From NCBI RefSeq assembly GCF_028649395.1, contig NZ_JAQSUW010000012.1, positions 1 to 64,000 of the forward strand: 64,000 bases of DNA, read 5' to 3'. Of this stretch, positions 48,526 through 57,513 are shown in pieces. Origin of the DNA: Pseudomonas sp. Gutcm_11s (GTDB lineage Bacteria > Pseudomonadota > Gammaproteobacteria > Pseudomonadales > Pseudomonadaceae). Under the pieces are notes generated by a model. The model saw only the letters and a list, made by a program, of their open reading frames with translations, made no database searches and was not told the origin of the DNA. Made by a program: the position numbers and the translations under genes. Every line of letters starts with the position of its first letter. Positions within the stretch are counted from its first letter, which is position 1.

Positions 48526-50352
48526 ATGTCCGATCAGCAAGCTTCGGCTTCCGGTACTTCCAGTCTGCGGGTCTACTTTCGCCTTTTGGGGTATGTGAAA
48601 CCCTACATCGGCTTGTTCCTGCTCAGTATTCTCGGTTTTCTGATCTTCGCATCGACCCAGCCAATGCTGGGCTACATCCTGAAGTACTTCGTCGACGGCC
48701 TGTCCAATCCGGACGCCAGTTTCTTCTCGAATGTTCCCTACCTCTCCGAGTTTCCTTTCCTCGCCCATCTGAAGCTGCTGCAGACGGTGCCGCTGCTGAT
48801 CGTGCTCATCGCGGTGTGGCAGGGGATAGGCTCGTACCTGGGCAACTATTTTCTCGCCCGGGTCTCGCTAGGTCTGGTACATGACCTGCGGCTGGCGCTG
48901 TTCGACAAGCTGCTGGTGCTGCCCAATCGCTACTTCGACAACCACAACTCGGGGCACCTGATCTCGCGGATCACCTTCAACGTGACCATGGTCACCGGTG
49001 CCGCCACCGACGCGATCAAGGTGGTGATCCGCGAGGGCATGACGGTGATCTTCCTGTTCGCCTCGCTGCTGCTGATGAACTGGAAGCTGACCCTGGTAAT
49101 GGTCGCCATCCTGCCGCTGATCGGCCTGATGGTCACCAGTGCCAGCCGCAAATTCCGCAAGCAGAGCAAGAAGATCCAGGTGGCGATGGGCGACGTGACG
49201 CATGTCGCCTCCGAGACCATCCAAGGTTACCGGGTGGTGCGCAGCTTCGGCGGCGAGCGCTACGAGTCGGAGCGTTTCGAGGCTGCCTCGCTGGATAACA
49301 CGGAGAAGCAGCTGCGCATGACCAAGACCGGAGCGGTCTACACGCCGATGCTGCAGCTGGTGATCTACAGCGCGATGGCGGTGCTGATGTTCCTGGTGCT
49401 GTACATGCGTGGTGATTCTTCGGCTGGCGACCTGGTGGCCTACATCACCCTGGCGGGCCTGCTGCCCAAGCCTATTCGCCAGCTCTCGGAGGTCAGCTCG
49501 ACCATCCAGCGCGGCGTGGCCGGCGCGGAGAGCATCTTCGAGCAGCTCGACGAAGCGGACGAAATCGACAAGGGCCGCATCGAGCGTGAGCGCGTCAGTG
49601 GCCGGCTGGAAGTGCGCAACCTCAACTTCAGCTATCCGGGCACCGAGAAGCCGGTGCTCAGCGACATCAGCTTCACCGCCGAGCCGGGGCAGATGATTGC
49701 CCTGGTCGGACGCTCCGGCAGTGGCAAGTCGACCCTGGCCAACCTGATTCCGCGCTTCTATCGCCACGAGCATGGCGAGATCCTGCTCGATGGGGTGGAT
49801 GTCGAGGAATACAGCCTGCGCAACCTGCGTCGGCACATCGCCCTGGTTACCCAGCAGGTGACGCTGTTCAACGATAGCGTTGCTGGCAACATCGCCTATG
49901 GCGACCTGGCGGGCTCGCCGCGCAGTGCCATCGAAGACGCCGTGGAGGCCGCCTACGCCACCGAGTTCGTGGCCAAGCTGCCGCAAGGGCTCGATACCCT
50001 GGTGGGCGAGAACGGCGTGCTGCTCTCGGGTGGCCAGCGCCAGCGCCTGGCCATCGCCCGTGCACTGCTCAAGGACGCGCCGATCCTAGTACTCGACGAG
50101 GCAACCTCGGCCCTCGATACCGAGTCCGAGCGTCACATCCAGGCGGCTCTCGACCGCGTTATGAAGGGGCGTACCACGCTGGTCATCGCCCATCGCCTGT
50201 CGACCATCGAGAAGGCCGACCAGATTCTGGTGATGGACCAGGGCCGCATCGTCGAACGTGGTACTCATGCCGATCTGCTGGCGCTCAACGGCTACTACGC
50301 GCGCCTGCACGCCATGGGCATGGATGAGAGCGCGCCGGTAGAGCCGCACTGA
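48526..50352 (+). CDS. msbA: Lipid A export ATP-binding/permease protein MsbA
   Basis: MsbA flips lipid A-core across the inner membrane. The 608 residues comprise a type I ABC exporter with six membrane segments (about 1-330) and one ATPase domain. Walker A GRSGSGKST lies near residue 396, the signature LLSGGQRQRLAIARAL near 500, and Walker B PILVLDEATSALDTES near 523. The start MSDQQASASGTSSLR matches the family length; a longer in-frame reading upstream is Cys/Arg-rich and not supported. It corresponds to PA4997 and is followed 37 bp later by hldE. Confidence 0.97.
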   Translation: MSDQQASASGTSSLRVYFRLLGYVKPYIGLFLLSILGFLIFASTQPMLGYILKYFVDGLSNPDASFFSNVPYLSEFPFLAHLKLLQTVPLLIVLIAVWQGIGSYLGNYFLARVSLGLVHDLRLALFDKLLVLPNRYFDNHNSGHLISRITFNVTMVTGAATDAIKVVIREGMTVIFLFASLLLMNWKLTLVMVAILPLIGLMVTSASRKFRKQSKKIQVAMGDVTHVASETIQGYRVVRSFGGERYESERFEAASLDNTEKQLRMTKTGAVYTPMLQLVIYSAMAVLMFLVLYMRGDSSAGDLVAYITLAGLLPKPIRQLSEVSSTIQRGVAGAESIFEQLDEADEIDKGRIERERVSGRLEVRNLNFSYPGTEKPVLSDISFTAEPGQMIALVGRSGSGKSTLANLIPRFYRHEHGEILLDGVDVEEYSLRNLRRHIALVTQQVTLFNDSVAGNIAYGDLAGSPRSAIEDAVEAAYATEFVAKLPQGLDTLVGENGVLLSGGQRQRLAIARALLKDAPILVLDEATSALDTESERHIQAALDRVMKGRTTLVIAHRLSTIEKADQILVMDQGRIVERGTHADLLALNGYYARLHAMGMDESAPVEPH

Positions 50353-50389
50353 TAAACTAGCCGCCGTTATTTTTGTACCCGGAGACTCC

Positions 50390-51811
50390 ATGAAGCTGTC
50401 CATGCCCCGTTACGACCAAGCCCCCGTTCTGGTGGTGGGCGATGTCATGCTCGACCGTTACTGGCATGGCGGTACCTCGCGCATTTCTCCCGAGGCTCCG
50501 GTGCCGGTGGTCAAGGTCGAGCAGATCGAGGATCGTCCGGGCGGTGCCGCCAACGTCGCGCTGAACATCGCCGCCCTCGGCGCCCCGGCACTGCTGGTCG
50601 GCGTGACCGGGCGCGACGAAGCGGCCCATAGCCTCGCCGACAGCCTGCATGCCGCGGGCGTGCAGGCGCACTTCCAGCGCATCGACGAGCAGCCGACCAT
50701 CGTCAAGCTGCGGGTCATGAGCCGCCATCAGCAGCTGCTGCGCATGGACTTCGAGGAGCCCTTCGCCACCGACGCCGAGGCACTGGCCGAAGATGTCGAT
50801 GGCCTGCTCGCCGGGGTCAAGGTGCTGGTGCTGTCCGACTACGGTAAGGGCGCGCTGAAGAACCACCAGGCGCTGATCCAGCTGGCCCGTGCCAAGGGCA
50901 TCCCGGTGCTGGCCGACCCCAAGGGCAAGGACTTCTCCATCTATCGTGGCGCCAGCCTGATCACCCCCAATCTCAACGAGTTCGAGACCATCGTCGGCAG
51001 CTGTGCCGATGAGGCAGAGCTGGTGGCCAAGGGCGCCAAGCTGATGAGCGAGCTGGAGCTGGGCGCGCTGCTGGTGACCCGCGGCGAGCACGGTATGACC
51101 CTGCTGCGCCCCGAGCACGCGCCGCTGCACCTGCCGGCCCGTGCCCGCGAGGTGTTCGACGTGACCGGTGCCGGCGATACCGTGATTTCCACCCTGGCCG
51201 CCTCCATCGCCGCCGGCGAGGAGCTGCCCCAGGCCGTGGCCCTGGCCAACCTGGCCGCCGGCATCGTGGTTGGCAAGCTGGGTACTGCCGCCATCAGCGC
51301 GCCCGAGCTGCGGCGTGCGGTGCAGCGCGAGCAGGGCTCCGAGCGTGGCGTGGTCAGCGTCGAGCAACTGCTGCTGGCGCTGGAAGATGCCCGCGCCCAT
51401 GGCGAGAAGATCGTCTTCACCAACGGCTGTTTCGACATCCTGCATGCCGGCCACGTGACCTACCTGGAGCAGGCTCGTGCCCAGGGTGATCGCCTGGTGC
51501 TGGCAGTCAACGATGATGCTTCGGTATCGCGCCTCAAGGGGCCAGGCCGGCCGATCAACGCGGTGGATCGGCGCATGGCTGTGCTTGCCGGCCTGGGTGC
51601 GGTGGACTGGGTGGTGAGCTTCGCCGAGGACACCCCGGAGAACCTGCTGCGCACCGTGCAGCCAGACGTGCTGGTCAAGGGCGGTGACTACGGCATCGAC
51701 CAGGTGGTCGGCGCCGACATCGTGCGTGCCTACGGCGGTGAAGTGCGGGTGTTGGGGCTGGTGGAGAACAGTTCCACCACCGCCATCGTCGAGAAGATCC
51801 GCAGCAAGTAA
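50390..51811 (+). CDS. hldE: Bifunctional heptose-7-phosphate kinase / heptose-1-phosphate adenylyltransferase
   Basis: HldE makes ADP-heptose precursors for WaaC and WaaF: it phosphorylates D-glycero-D-manno-heptose 7-phosphate and later adenylylates the 1-phosphate. The 473 residues have an N-terminal ribokinase-like domain (about 1-318; DRPGGAANVALN and the anion-hole VTGAGDTVIST near 257). The C-terminal domain is a cytidylyltransferase-like fold (FTNGCFDILHAGHVTYLEQA near 344). CGGAG precedes the ATG. It corresponds to PA4996 and closes the LPS block. Confidence 0.97.
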   Translation: MKLSMPRYDQAPVLVVGDVMLDRYWHGGTSRISPEAPVPVVKVEQIEDRPGGAANVALNIAALGAPALLVGVTGRDEAAHSLADSLHAAGVQAHFQRIDEQPTIVKLRVMSRHQQLLRMDFEEPFATDAEALAEDVDGLLAGVKVLVLSDYGKGALKNHQALIQLARAKGIPVLADPKGKDFSIYRGASLITPNLNEFETIVGSCADEAELVAKGAKLMSELELGALLVTRGEHGMTLLRPEHAPLHLPARAREVFDVTGAGDTVISTLAASIAAGEELPQAVALANLAAGIVVGKLGTAAISAPELRRAVQREQGSERGVVSVEQLLLALEDARAHGEKIVFTNGCFDILHAGHVTYLEQARAQGDRLVLAVNDDASVSRLKGPGRPINAVDRRMAVLAGLGAVDWVVSFAEDTPENLLRTVQPDVLVKGGDYGIDQVVGADIVRAYGGEVRVLGLVENSSTTAIVEKIRSK

Positions 51812-51816
51812 GCCTG

Positions 51817-51837
51817 TGGCCGCCTGCTGCGCGGCCA
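51817..51837. terminator. Hairpin between hldE and the convergent unknown gene
   Basis: TGGCCGC-CTGCTGC-GCGGCCA: 7-bp perfect stem just after the hldE stop, followed by CCTTCCTG on the plus strand. It is a weak terminator candidate for both convergent genes. Confidence 0.4.
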
Positions 51838-51850
51838 GCCTTCCTGCCTG

Positions 51851-52789
51851 TTAGACGCGCGCCACAGCCCGGCGCGCCGGCTCCTGACTCTTCGTGCCAG
51901 CGGGCTCCTTGTCCGCCTGGCTCACGCGTGCCAGCCAGTCCTTCCAGCGGATGCGCTCGTCGCGCACCAGCCAGCCGTCCTGGGCGGCGAAACTCTCCGA
52001 CAGCCAAACCCCACGGGTGCTCGCGGGCAGCAGCTCGCCCTTGCGCAGGGTGAACAGCCCGCCGCTGGGCTTGCCCTGCTGCAACGGCAGCAGATAGATA
52101 TCCGGGCGGCGCCGCTCCAGGCGGGCCACCAGCTCATCGCCCTCCAGGCGCTCGTCGACATGGAACAGGCTGGGCTGGCGGCAGTCTTTCGGCAGCTCCA
52201 GGCGCAGGTCGTAGACCAGCTGCAGCGAGGCGGTGGGCAGGTGTACGTAGGCGCGCGGGCGCTCCATCAGCACCAGGTTGCCGCACTGCACCGGGCGCGC
52301 TGCGCCGGACAACGGTGTGAGGCGGAAGTGGTCGCCCTGGCGATAGCGCAGCCGGTCCTGATAGGGCGTCGGCAGCCAGGTGTCGGCGTAGCGGCCGGCC
52401 AGCCAGGTGCCGTCGTTCTCGATCAGGCATTCCTCGGCGACTTCCTGAATGGCAGTGAGCAGCGGCAGGTTCAGCTCGTGGGCTGGCACGTAGCCGGAGA
52501 TCAGCTTGAGCACGGTGTCACCGCGGTCCGGGCGGCTCTGCCGCACCACCAGCCAGTAGTCGCGGCCCTGCCAGGTCAGGGTCAGGCGTACCGATACACC
52601 GAGGTTGGCCAGCTCCAGGGCGAAGCGCTGGCTGTCGGCCGCCTGCACCGGACGGCGGCGCTCGAGCATCTGCGCGAAATTCAGTGGCAGGCCAAGGCTA
52701 CGGTAGTTCAGGGCGTCTGCCGTGGCTTCCACGTACAGCGGCAGGGTCTTGAAGTTGCCAGGGGCCTTGCGGGCCAGCAGTCTCGACAT
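51851..52789 (-). CDS. Conserved Pseudomonas protein of unknown function (PA4993-like), Nudix-box remnant
   Basis: I do not recognise a defined family for this 312-residue soluble protein, though it is conserved in Pseudomonas at this locus. Homologues are sometimes labelled metal ABC transporter ATPase, but I see no Walker A or B motif. The segment LLTAIQEVAEECLIENDGTW resembles a Nudix box (R-E-U-x-E-E-x-G-U) with Arg replaced by Gln and the Gly replaced by Leu, so it may be an inactive or altered Nudix fold. GAGGAG lies just before the ATG. It is convergent with hldE and upstream of the aldo/keto reductase on the same strand. Confidence 0.75.
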   Translation of the reverse strand: MSRLLARKAPGNFKTLPLYVEATADALNYRSLGLPLNFAQMLERRRPVQAADSQRFALELANLGVSVRLTLTWQGRDYWLVVRQSRPDRGDTVLKLISGYVPAHELNLPLLTAIQEVAEECLIENDGTWLAGRYADTWLPTPYQDRLRYRQGDHFRLTPLSGAARPVQCGNLVLMERPRAYVHLPTASLQLVYDLRLELPKDCRQPSLFHVDERLEGDELVARLERRRPDIYLLPLQQGKPSGGLFTLRKGELLPASTRGVWLSESFAAQDGWLVRDERIRWKDWLARVSQADKEPAGTKSQEPARRAVARV

Positions 52790-52873
52790 ATCGGCTCCTC
52801 AGTCGGCAGCGGTGGGGCTGCATCAGATGGACGGCGCGCGGCGAAGTTCAAGCCGCGCCCGGAGCCCAGCAGT

Positions 52874-53671
52874 TTAGCCGCGGATAACCGCAGCGGCGGT
52901 CGCGGCATTTGCCGCCAGATGTTGCGGGTTGATGGTGCCGACGATGGCGGCGCTGACGCCGGGGTGGCCGAACACCAGCTCGAAGCTGGCGCGCACTGGA
53001 TCTTTCCCCGCGAGCACCGCATGGCCGCTGGCCAGGGCCTTCTTGATCAGGATGCCCTTGTGGTGGCTGGCCGCATGGTCGAGCACGGCGCGTTCGCCCT
53101 GCTCGGCGAGGTTGTAGGTGACCATGGCGCAGTCGCCCTGCTCGAGGGCCAGCAGGCCGCCTTCGACGGTCTTGCCGGAGAGGCCGAAGGCGCGGATCTT
53201 GCCCTCGCGCTTGAGCTCGGCCAGGGCCTCGTACACGCCGCTGTCGCGCAGCACCGCCACGTCGTTGCCGTCCGAGTGCACCAGCACCAGGTCGATGAAG
53301 TCGGTCTCCAGGCGCTGCAGGCTGCGCTCGACCGAGAGGCGCGTGTGTTGCGGCGAGAAGTCGAAGTGCGACTGGCCGGCCTCGAATTCCTCGCCGACCT
53401 TGCTGACGATCACCCAGTCCTGGCGTTGGCCGCGCAGCAGCGGGCCCAGGCGTTGTTCACTGACGCCGTAGGCCGGTGCCGTGTCGATCAGGTTGATGCC
53501 GAGTTCGCGGGCCCGGTTGAGCAGGGCGCGCGCGGCGGCATCGTCGGGGATGGTGAAGCCGTTGGGATACTTCACTCCCTGGTCGCGGCCCAGCTTGACC
53601 GTGCCCAGGCCGAGTGGCGAGACGAGCAGGCCGGTGTCGCCCAGCGGGCGGTGCAGGTCGTGCAGGCTCAT
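52874..53671 (-). CDS. Aldo/keto reductase
   Basis: A 265-residue NADPH-dependent aldo/keto reductase (PA4992-like). The TIM-barrel active-site tetrad is readable: Asp/Tyr in LIDTAPAYGVSEQRLG, Lys in VIVSKVGEEFE and His in LVLVHSDGND. The start MSLHDLHRPLG lies in the stop of the upstream flavoprotein gene (ATGA overlap), so the two are translated together. Physiological substrate is unknown. Confidence 0.92.
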   Translation of the reverse strand: MSLHDLHRPLGDTGLLVSPLGLGTVKLGRDQGVKYPNGFTIPDDAAARALLNRARELGINLIDTAPAYGVSEQRLGPLLRGQRQDWVIVSKVGEEFEAGQSHFDFSPQHTRLSVERSLQRLETDFIDLVLVHSDGNDVAVLRDSGVYEALAELKREGKIRAFGLSGKTVEGGLLALEQGDCAMVTYNLAEQGERAVLDHAASHHKGILIKKALASGHAVLAGKDPVRASFELVFGHPGVSAAIVGTINPQHLAANAATAAAVIRG

Positions 53672-54846
53672 GGCAGCAGCTGCTCCCATACCGGCTCGCC
53701 CAGTGGCGGGCGTGGTAGCGCCGGCAGCAGCGTTGCGGACTCGCCCGGCGTGATGCCGTCACGCTCGAGGGCGGCGATGACGCGATCGGCGAAGTCCGGC
53801 GACAGCGCCAGTTTGGTCGGCCAGCCGACCAGCAGGCGGCCGTGGTCGGCAAGGAAGGCGTTGTCCGGGCGTACCAGGCCCGATTGCGCCGGCTCGGCGC
53901 GGTCGACCCGCAGGGTGGCCCAACGCGCGTCGGAGAGGTCGACCCAGGGCAGCAGTTGCTGCACTTCCTTCTGCGCTGCGGCGATCTGCGCCGGCTCGCT
54001 GCGGGCCACGCCATCGGCCTCGGCGATATCGCCGCCGAGATACCACACCCACTGGCCATCGGCGGCCGGGTGGCTGGTCACGGTGATGCGTGGCTTGGGC
54101 CCGCCGCCCAGGCAGTGGGCGTACAGCGGCTTCAGGTCGCGACCCTTGACCAGCACCATGTGCAGCGGGCGCAGTTGCTGGCGCGGCTGTTCCACGCCGA
54201 GAGCGGCGAGCAGCTCGGCGTTGCCGGCACCGGCGCTGAGCACGATGCGCCGGGCACGGATCTCGCGACCGTCGATCTGCAGGCCGACTAGCTCGCCGTT
54301 CTCGAGCAACGGCTTGATGTCATGCCCGGCCAGCAGGCTGTCGCCGGCCAACTCGGCCAGGCGCGTGATCAGGCTGGGCACGTCGAGCACCAGCTCGGCC
54401 AGGCGATAGACCTTGCCCTTGAATTTGGGATGTTGCAGCGCTGGTGGCAGCTGGTCGCCCTTGACCTGATCGACGCGACCGCGCACGGCCTTGCTGGCGA
54501 AGAAGCTGGTCAGATTGCCGGCCAGGCTGCCCGGCGACCACAAATAGTGGGCTTCGGAGAGTATGCGCACGCCGGAGAGGTCCAGCTCGCCCTGGCCCGC
54601 CACGGCTTCGCGCCAGCGCCGCGGCATGTCGGCGATGGCCTCGGAGGCGCCGGTCAACGCGCCGTGCAGGGCGTATTTGGCACCGCCATGGATGATGCCC
54701 TGGGACTTCAGGCTCTGCCCGCCGCCCAGCGCGGCGTTTTCCACCAGCAGGGTGGCATAGCCGAGGCGGCGCAGGCGGGCATTGAGCCAGAGGCCGGCGA
54801 TACCGCCGCCGACGATCAGGATATCGGTGCTGAGGGCTTGGGACAT
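53668..54846 (-). CDS. FAD-dependent oxidoreductase, DAO superfamily
   Basis: A 392-residue D-amino-acid-oxidase-type flavoprotein (PA4991-like). The FAD-binding N-terminus is DILIVGGGIAGLWLNARLRR, followed by LKSQGIIHGGAKYALHGAL, a block seen in glycerol-3-phosphate dehydrogenase-like enzymes. A second nucleotide-binding strand is ARRIVLSAGAGNAELL, and C-terminal LLVGWPTKLALSPDFADRV contacts flavin. It forms a two-gene operon with the aldo/keto reductase. Substrate is unknown, probably an amine or polyol. Confidence 0.87.
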   Translation of the reverse strand: MSQALSTDILIVGGGIAGLWLNARLRRLGYATLLVENAALGGGQSLKSQGIIHGGAKYALHGALTGASEAIADMPRRWREAVAGQGELDLSGVRILSEAHYLWSPGSLAGNLTSFFASKAVRGRVDQVKGDQLPPALQHPKFKGKVYRLAELVLDVPSLITRLAELAGDSLLAGHDIKPLLENGELVGLQIDGREIRARRIVLSAGAGNAELLAALGVEQPRQQLRPLHMVLVKGRDLKPLYAHCLGGGPKPRITVTSHPAADGQWVWYLGGDIAEADGVARSEPAQIAAAQKEVQQLLPWVDLSDARWATLRVDRAEPAQSGLVRPDNAFLADHGRLLVGWPTKLALSPDFADRVIAALERDGITPGESATLLPALPRPPLGEPVWEQLLP

Positions 54847-54907
54847 GCGCGGCGCTCGCTGGAAACAGGCGCGCAGTATACCGCGGCCAGCCGCTGCGGC
54901 TCGCCGG

Positions 54908-55240
54908 TCAGTGGCCGATGGTTTTCGAGAACAACTGGATCACCACCACTCCGGCGACGATCATGCCCATGCCGAGCATGGCCGGCAGGTCCAGGCGTTG
55001 TTGATAGAGGATGGTGGCGGCGATGCTCACCAGCACGATGCCCAGGCCTGCCCACACGGCATAGGCGACGCCAACCGGGATGGTCTTCACCACCAGGCTG
55101 AGCATCCAGAACGAGATGGCGTAGCCAACCACCACCAGTACCAGCGGCAGGGGCTTGTTCAGGCCGTCGAGGGCTTTCATCGAGGTGGTGGCGATCACTT
55201 CGGCGGTGATGGCGATGGCGAGGTAGAGATAGCCGGTCAT
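54908..55240 (-). CDS. Small multidrug resistance (SMR/EmrE-like) exporter
   Basis: A 110-residue, four-helix SMR protein. MTGYLYLAIAITAEVIATTS places Glu14 exactly where EmrE has its essential proton/substrate-binding Glu. Helix 3 has VAYAVWAGLGIVLVS, the signature of drug-exporting SMR. An AGGAGG lies before the ATG; an in-frame ATG nine codons earlier was rejected. It diverges from a LysR gene across 82 bp and is the likely target of that regulator. Substrates would be quaternary ammonium or similar cations (family knowledge). Confidence 0.93.
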   Translation of the reverse strand: MTGYLYLAIAITAEVIATTSMKALDGLNKPLPLVLVVVGYAISFWMLSLVVKTIPVGVAYAVWAGLGIVLVSIAATILYQQRLDLPAMLGMGMIVAGVVVIQLFSKTIGH

Positions 55241-55300
55241 GTCGATCCTCCTGTTGAGCGGCGCCATTCTAGAGTTCTGCGCGATGGGATAAAGTCATTA

Positions 55301-55321
55301 CCTATCTGGATTGGAGATAGG
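55301..55321. promoter_or_regulatory. LysR-type operator overlapping the lysR ribosome-binding site
   Basis: CCTATCT-N7-AGATAGG is a perfect 7-bp inverted repeat that contains a T-N11-A core (TCTGGATTGGAGA). Its right arm covers the GGAGATAGG just before the lysR ATG. It lies in the SMR-lysR divergent region and is probably the auto-regulatory site. Confidence 0.65.
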
Positions 55322-55322
55322 C

Positions 55323-56207
55323 ATGCAGTGGAACCTGGAGCAGATCCGCCTGTTCGTCGGCGTTGCCGAGGGCCAGTCCTTCTCGGCCGTGGCACGCCAG
55401 ATGCGGCGCGCGCAGTCGGCGGTGAGCAGTGCCATCGCTATACTGGAGGCTGATCTCGGCGTGCTGTTGTTCGAGCGCAGCAGTGGCCGCCAGCCGCGCC
55501 TGACGGTGGCAGGCGCGGCGTTGCTGGAGGAGGCGCGCGAGTTGCTGCGCCAGGAGGAGCGCCTGGAGGCACGGGCCCGGGGGCTGGTGCGCGGTGAGGA
55601 GGTGCGTCTGCGCCTGGCGCAGGATGAGGCGATGCCCTATCAGCCGGTGCTGGACAGCCTGGAGGCGCTGGCCAAGGCCTTCCCGCGGCTGGAGGTGCAG
55701 CTGGCCAGTGGCGCCCAGGGCGATGTCGCGCGCAAGTTGCTGGAGCGGCGCGCCGACCTCGGCCTGCTGTTCCACCACGAACACATGCCGGCAGAGCTGG
55801 AGCGCCAGCGCCTGGGCACCATCGAGCTGGTGACCGTCTGCGGTGCGGAGCATCCCTTGGCGGCGGCCGGCCAGGTCGATCGCCGCGAGCTGGCGCGCCA
55901 CCGCCAGTTGCTGATGGCGCCGCAGGATAGCCAGTACCCCGGCGGCGAGCAGATCAGCCCGTCGGTCTGGCGCGCCGACAGCTTCTACGCCATGGCCGAG
56001 CTGCTGATGCGCAACCTTGGTTGGGCCTGGTTGCCGCGCCACGTGGTGCAGTACCCGACCTATCAGGGCCAACTGGTCGAGTTGAGTTGTGACTGGACGC
56101 CGCCGCCGCTGCTGGTGGAGCTGGTCTGCCGCCGCGACGAGGCGCTGGGGCCTGCGGCGCTCTGGCTGGCCGAGTCCTTCGCCGAGCACCTGCAGGCGAT
56201 GGGCTGA
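55323..56207 (+). CDS. LysR-family transcriptional regulator
   Basis: A 294-residue LysR regulator (PA4989-like). The N-terminal helix-turn-helix is QIRLFVGVAEGQSFSAVARQ then AQSAVSSAIAILEADLG, followed by the linker helix and a periplasmic-binding-like effector domain (RADLGLLFHHEHMPAE). Start ATG 55323 uses GGAGATAGG. It is divergent from the SMR exporter, which it probably controls. The inducer is unknown. Confidence 0.92.
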   Translation: MQWNLEQIRLFVGVAEGQSFSAVARQMRRAQSAVSSAIAILEADLGVLLFERSSGRQPRLTVAGAALLEEARELLRQEERLEARARGLVRGEEVRLRLAQDEAMPYQPVLDSLEALAKAFPRLEVQLASGAQGDVARKLLERRADLGLLFHHEHMPAELERQRLGTIELVTVCGAEHPLAAAGQVDRRELARHRQLLMAPQDSQYPGGEQISPSVWRADSFYAMAELLMRNLGWAWLPRHVVQYPTYQGQLVELSCDWTPPPLLVELVCRRDEALGPAALWLAESFAEHLQAMG

Positions 56208-56241
56208 TCTGGCGCGGAACGCTCTGTTAAGCTGCGCGCCC

Positions 56242-57513
56242 ATGAACAGAACCCTCTATACCCTGATCTTGCACCTGGCCCTGCCGTTCATCTTCCTACG
56301 CCTGTGGCTGCGGGCGAGGAGCGCCCCCGCTTACGGCAAGCGCATCGGCGAGCGCTTCGCCTTCGGCCTGCCGACGCTGCGCCAGGGCGGTATCTGGATC
56401 CACGCCGTGTCACTGGGCGAGAGCATTGCCGCCGCGCCGCTGATCCGCGAGTTGTTGGCGCGCCATCCCGAGCTGCCAATCACCGTCACCTGCATGACGC
56501 CGACCGGCTCCGAGCGCATCCAGGCGCTGTTCGGTGAGCGTATTCAGCACTGCTACCTGCCCTACGACCTGCCGTGGGCCTGCTCGCGCTTCATCGAACG
56601 CCTGCAGCCGCGACTGGCGGTGATCATGGAGACCGAGCTGTGGCCCAATCACATCGCCGCCTGCCATCGCCGCGGTATTCCTGCGGTGCTGGCCAATGCG
56701 CGCCTGTCCGAGCGCTCGGCGCGCGGCTATGCGCGTTTCTCGCGCCTGACTGCGCCGATGCTGGCGCAGCTGTCGCTGATCGCCGTGCAGACCGAGGCCG
56801 AGGCCGAGCGCTTTCGCCAGCTGGGCGCGCGCCGCGAGTGCGTGCAGGTGACCGGCTCGATCAAGTTCGATCTGAGCGTCGATGCCGAGCTGCCGCTGCG
56901 CGCCGCCGAGCTGCGCCGTAGCTGGGGCGCGGCGCGCCCGGTGTGGATTGCTGCCAGCACCCATGCCGGCGAGGACGAGGTGGTGCTGGCCGCGCATCGC
57001 CAGTTATTGAGCGAGCATGCCGATGCGCTGCTGATCCTGGTGCCGCGCCACCCCGAGCGTTTCGAGCAGGCCAGCGAGATGAGCTGGCGCGAGGGTTTCA
57101 GCGTGGTGCGTCGCTCCAGCGCCGAACCGGTGACAGCGCAGGCGCAGGTGCTGGTCGGCGATACCCTGGGCGAGCTGCTGTTCCTCTATGCCCTGGCCGA
57201 CCTGGCCTTCGTCGGCGGCAGCCTGATCCCCAATGGCGGGCACAACCTGCTGGAACCGGCGGCGCTGGGCAAGCCACTGCTGAGTGGTCCGCACCTGTTC
57301 AACTTCCTGGAAATCGCCGCGCAGCTGCGTGCGGCCGGCGATCTGATGGAGGTGCAGGATGCGGCGCAGCTGCATGCGGCGTTGCGCGCACTGTTCGCCG
57401 ATCCTGAGGAGTCGAGGCGCATGGCCGAGGCCGGCCTCGGCGTGCTGCGCGCCAACCAGGGTGCCCTGGCGCGCCTGTTGGCGGGGCTAGAAGGCCTGCT
57501 GGCGCGGGCGTAG
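56242..57513 (+). CDS. waaA: 3-deoxy-D-manno-octulosonic acid transferase (Kdo transferase)
   Basis: WaaA adds two Kdo residues to lipid IVA, giving the acceptor for WaaC. The 423 residues match PA4988. One N-terminal membrane anchor is seen (LILHLALPFIFLRLWLRA). Family blocks are GIWIHAVSLGESIAAAPLI with the catalytic GES Glu, METELWPNHIAACHRRGIP and FVGGSLIPNGGHNLLEPAAL near residue 326. Start MNRTLYTLIL gives family length. Its end overlaps the convergent YdjM-like gene by 27 bp. Confidence 0.97.
   Translation: MNRTLYTLILHLALPFIFLRLWLRARSAPAYGKRIGERFAFGLPTLRQGGIWIHAVSLGESIAAAPLIRELLARHPELPITVTCMTPTGSERIQALFGERIQHCYLPYDLPWACSRFIERLQPRLAVIMETELWPNHIAACHRRGIPAVLANARLSERSARGYARFSRLTAPMLAQLSLIAVQTEAEAERFRQLGARRECVQVTGSIKFDLSVDAELPLRAAELRRSWGAARPVWIAASTHAGEDEVVLAAHRQLLSEHADALLILVPRHPERFEQASEMSWREGFSVVRRSSAEPVTAQAQVLVGDTLGELLFLYALADLAFVGGSLIPNGGHNLLEPAALGKPLLSGPHLFNFLEIAAQLRAAGDLMEVQDAAQLHAALRALFADPEESRRMAEAGLGVLRANQGALARLLAGLEGLLARA

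Noticed and set aside
52160..54409. A 749-codon plus-strand open frame opposite the unknown protein, aldo/keto reductase and flavoprotein genes
   Set aside because: It spans three supported minus-strand genes and a gap and has no motifs; antisense artefact.
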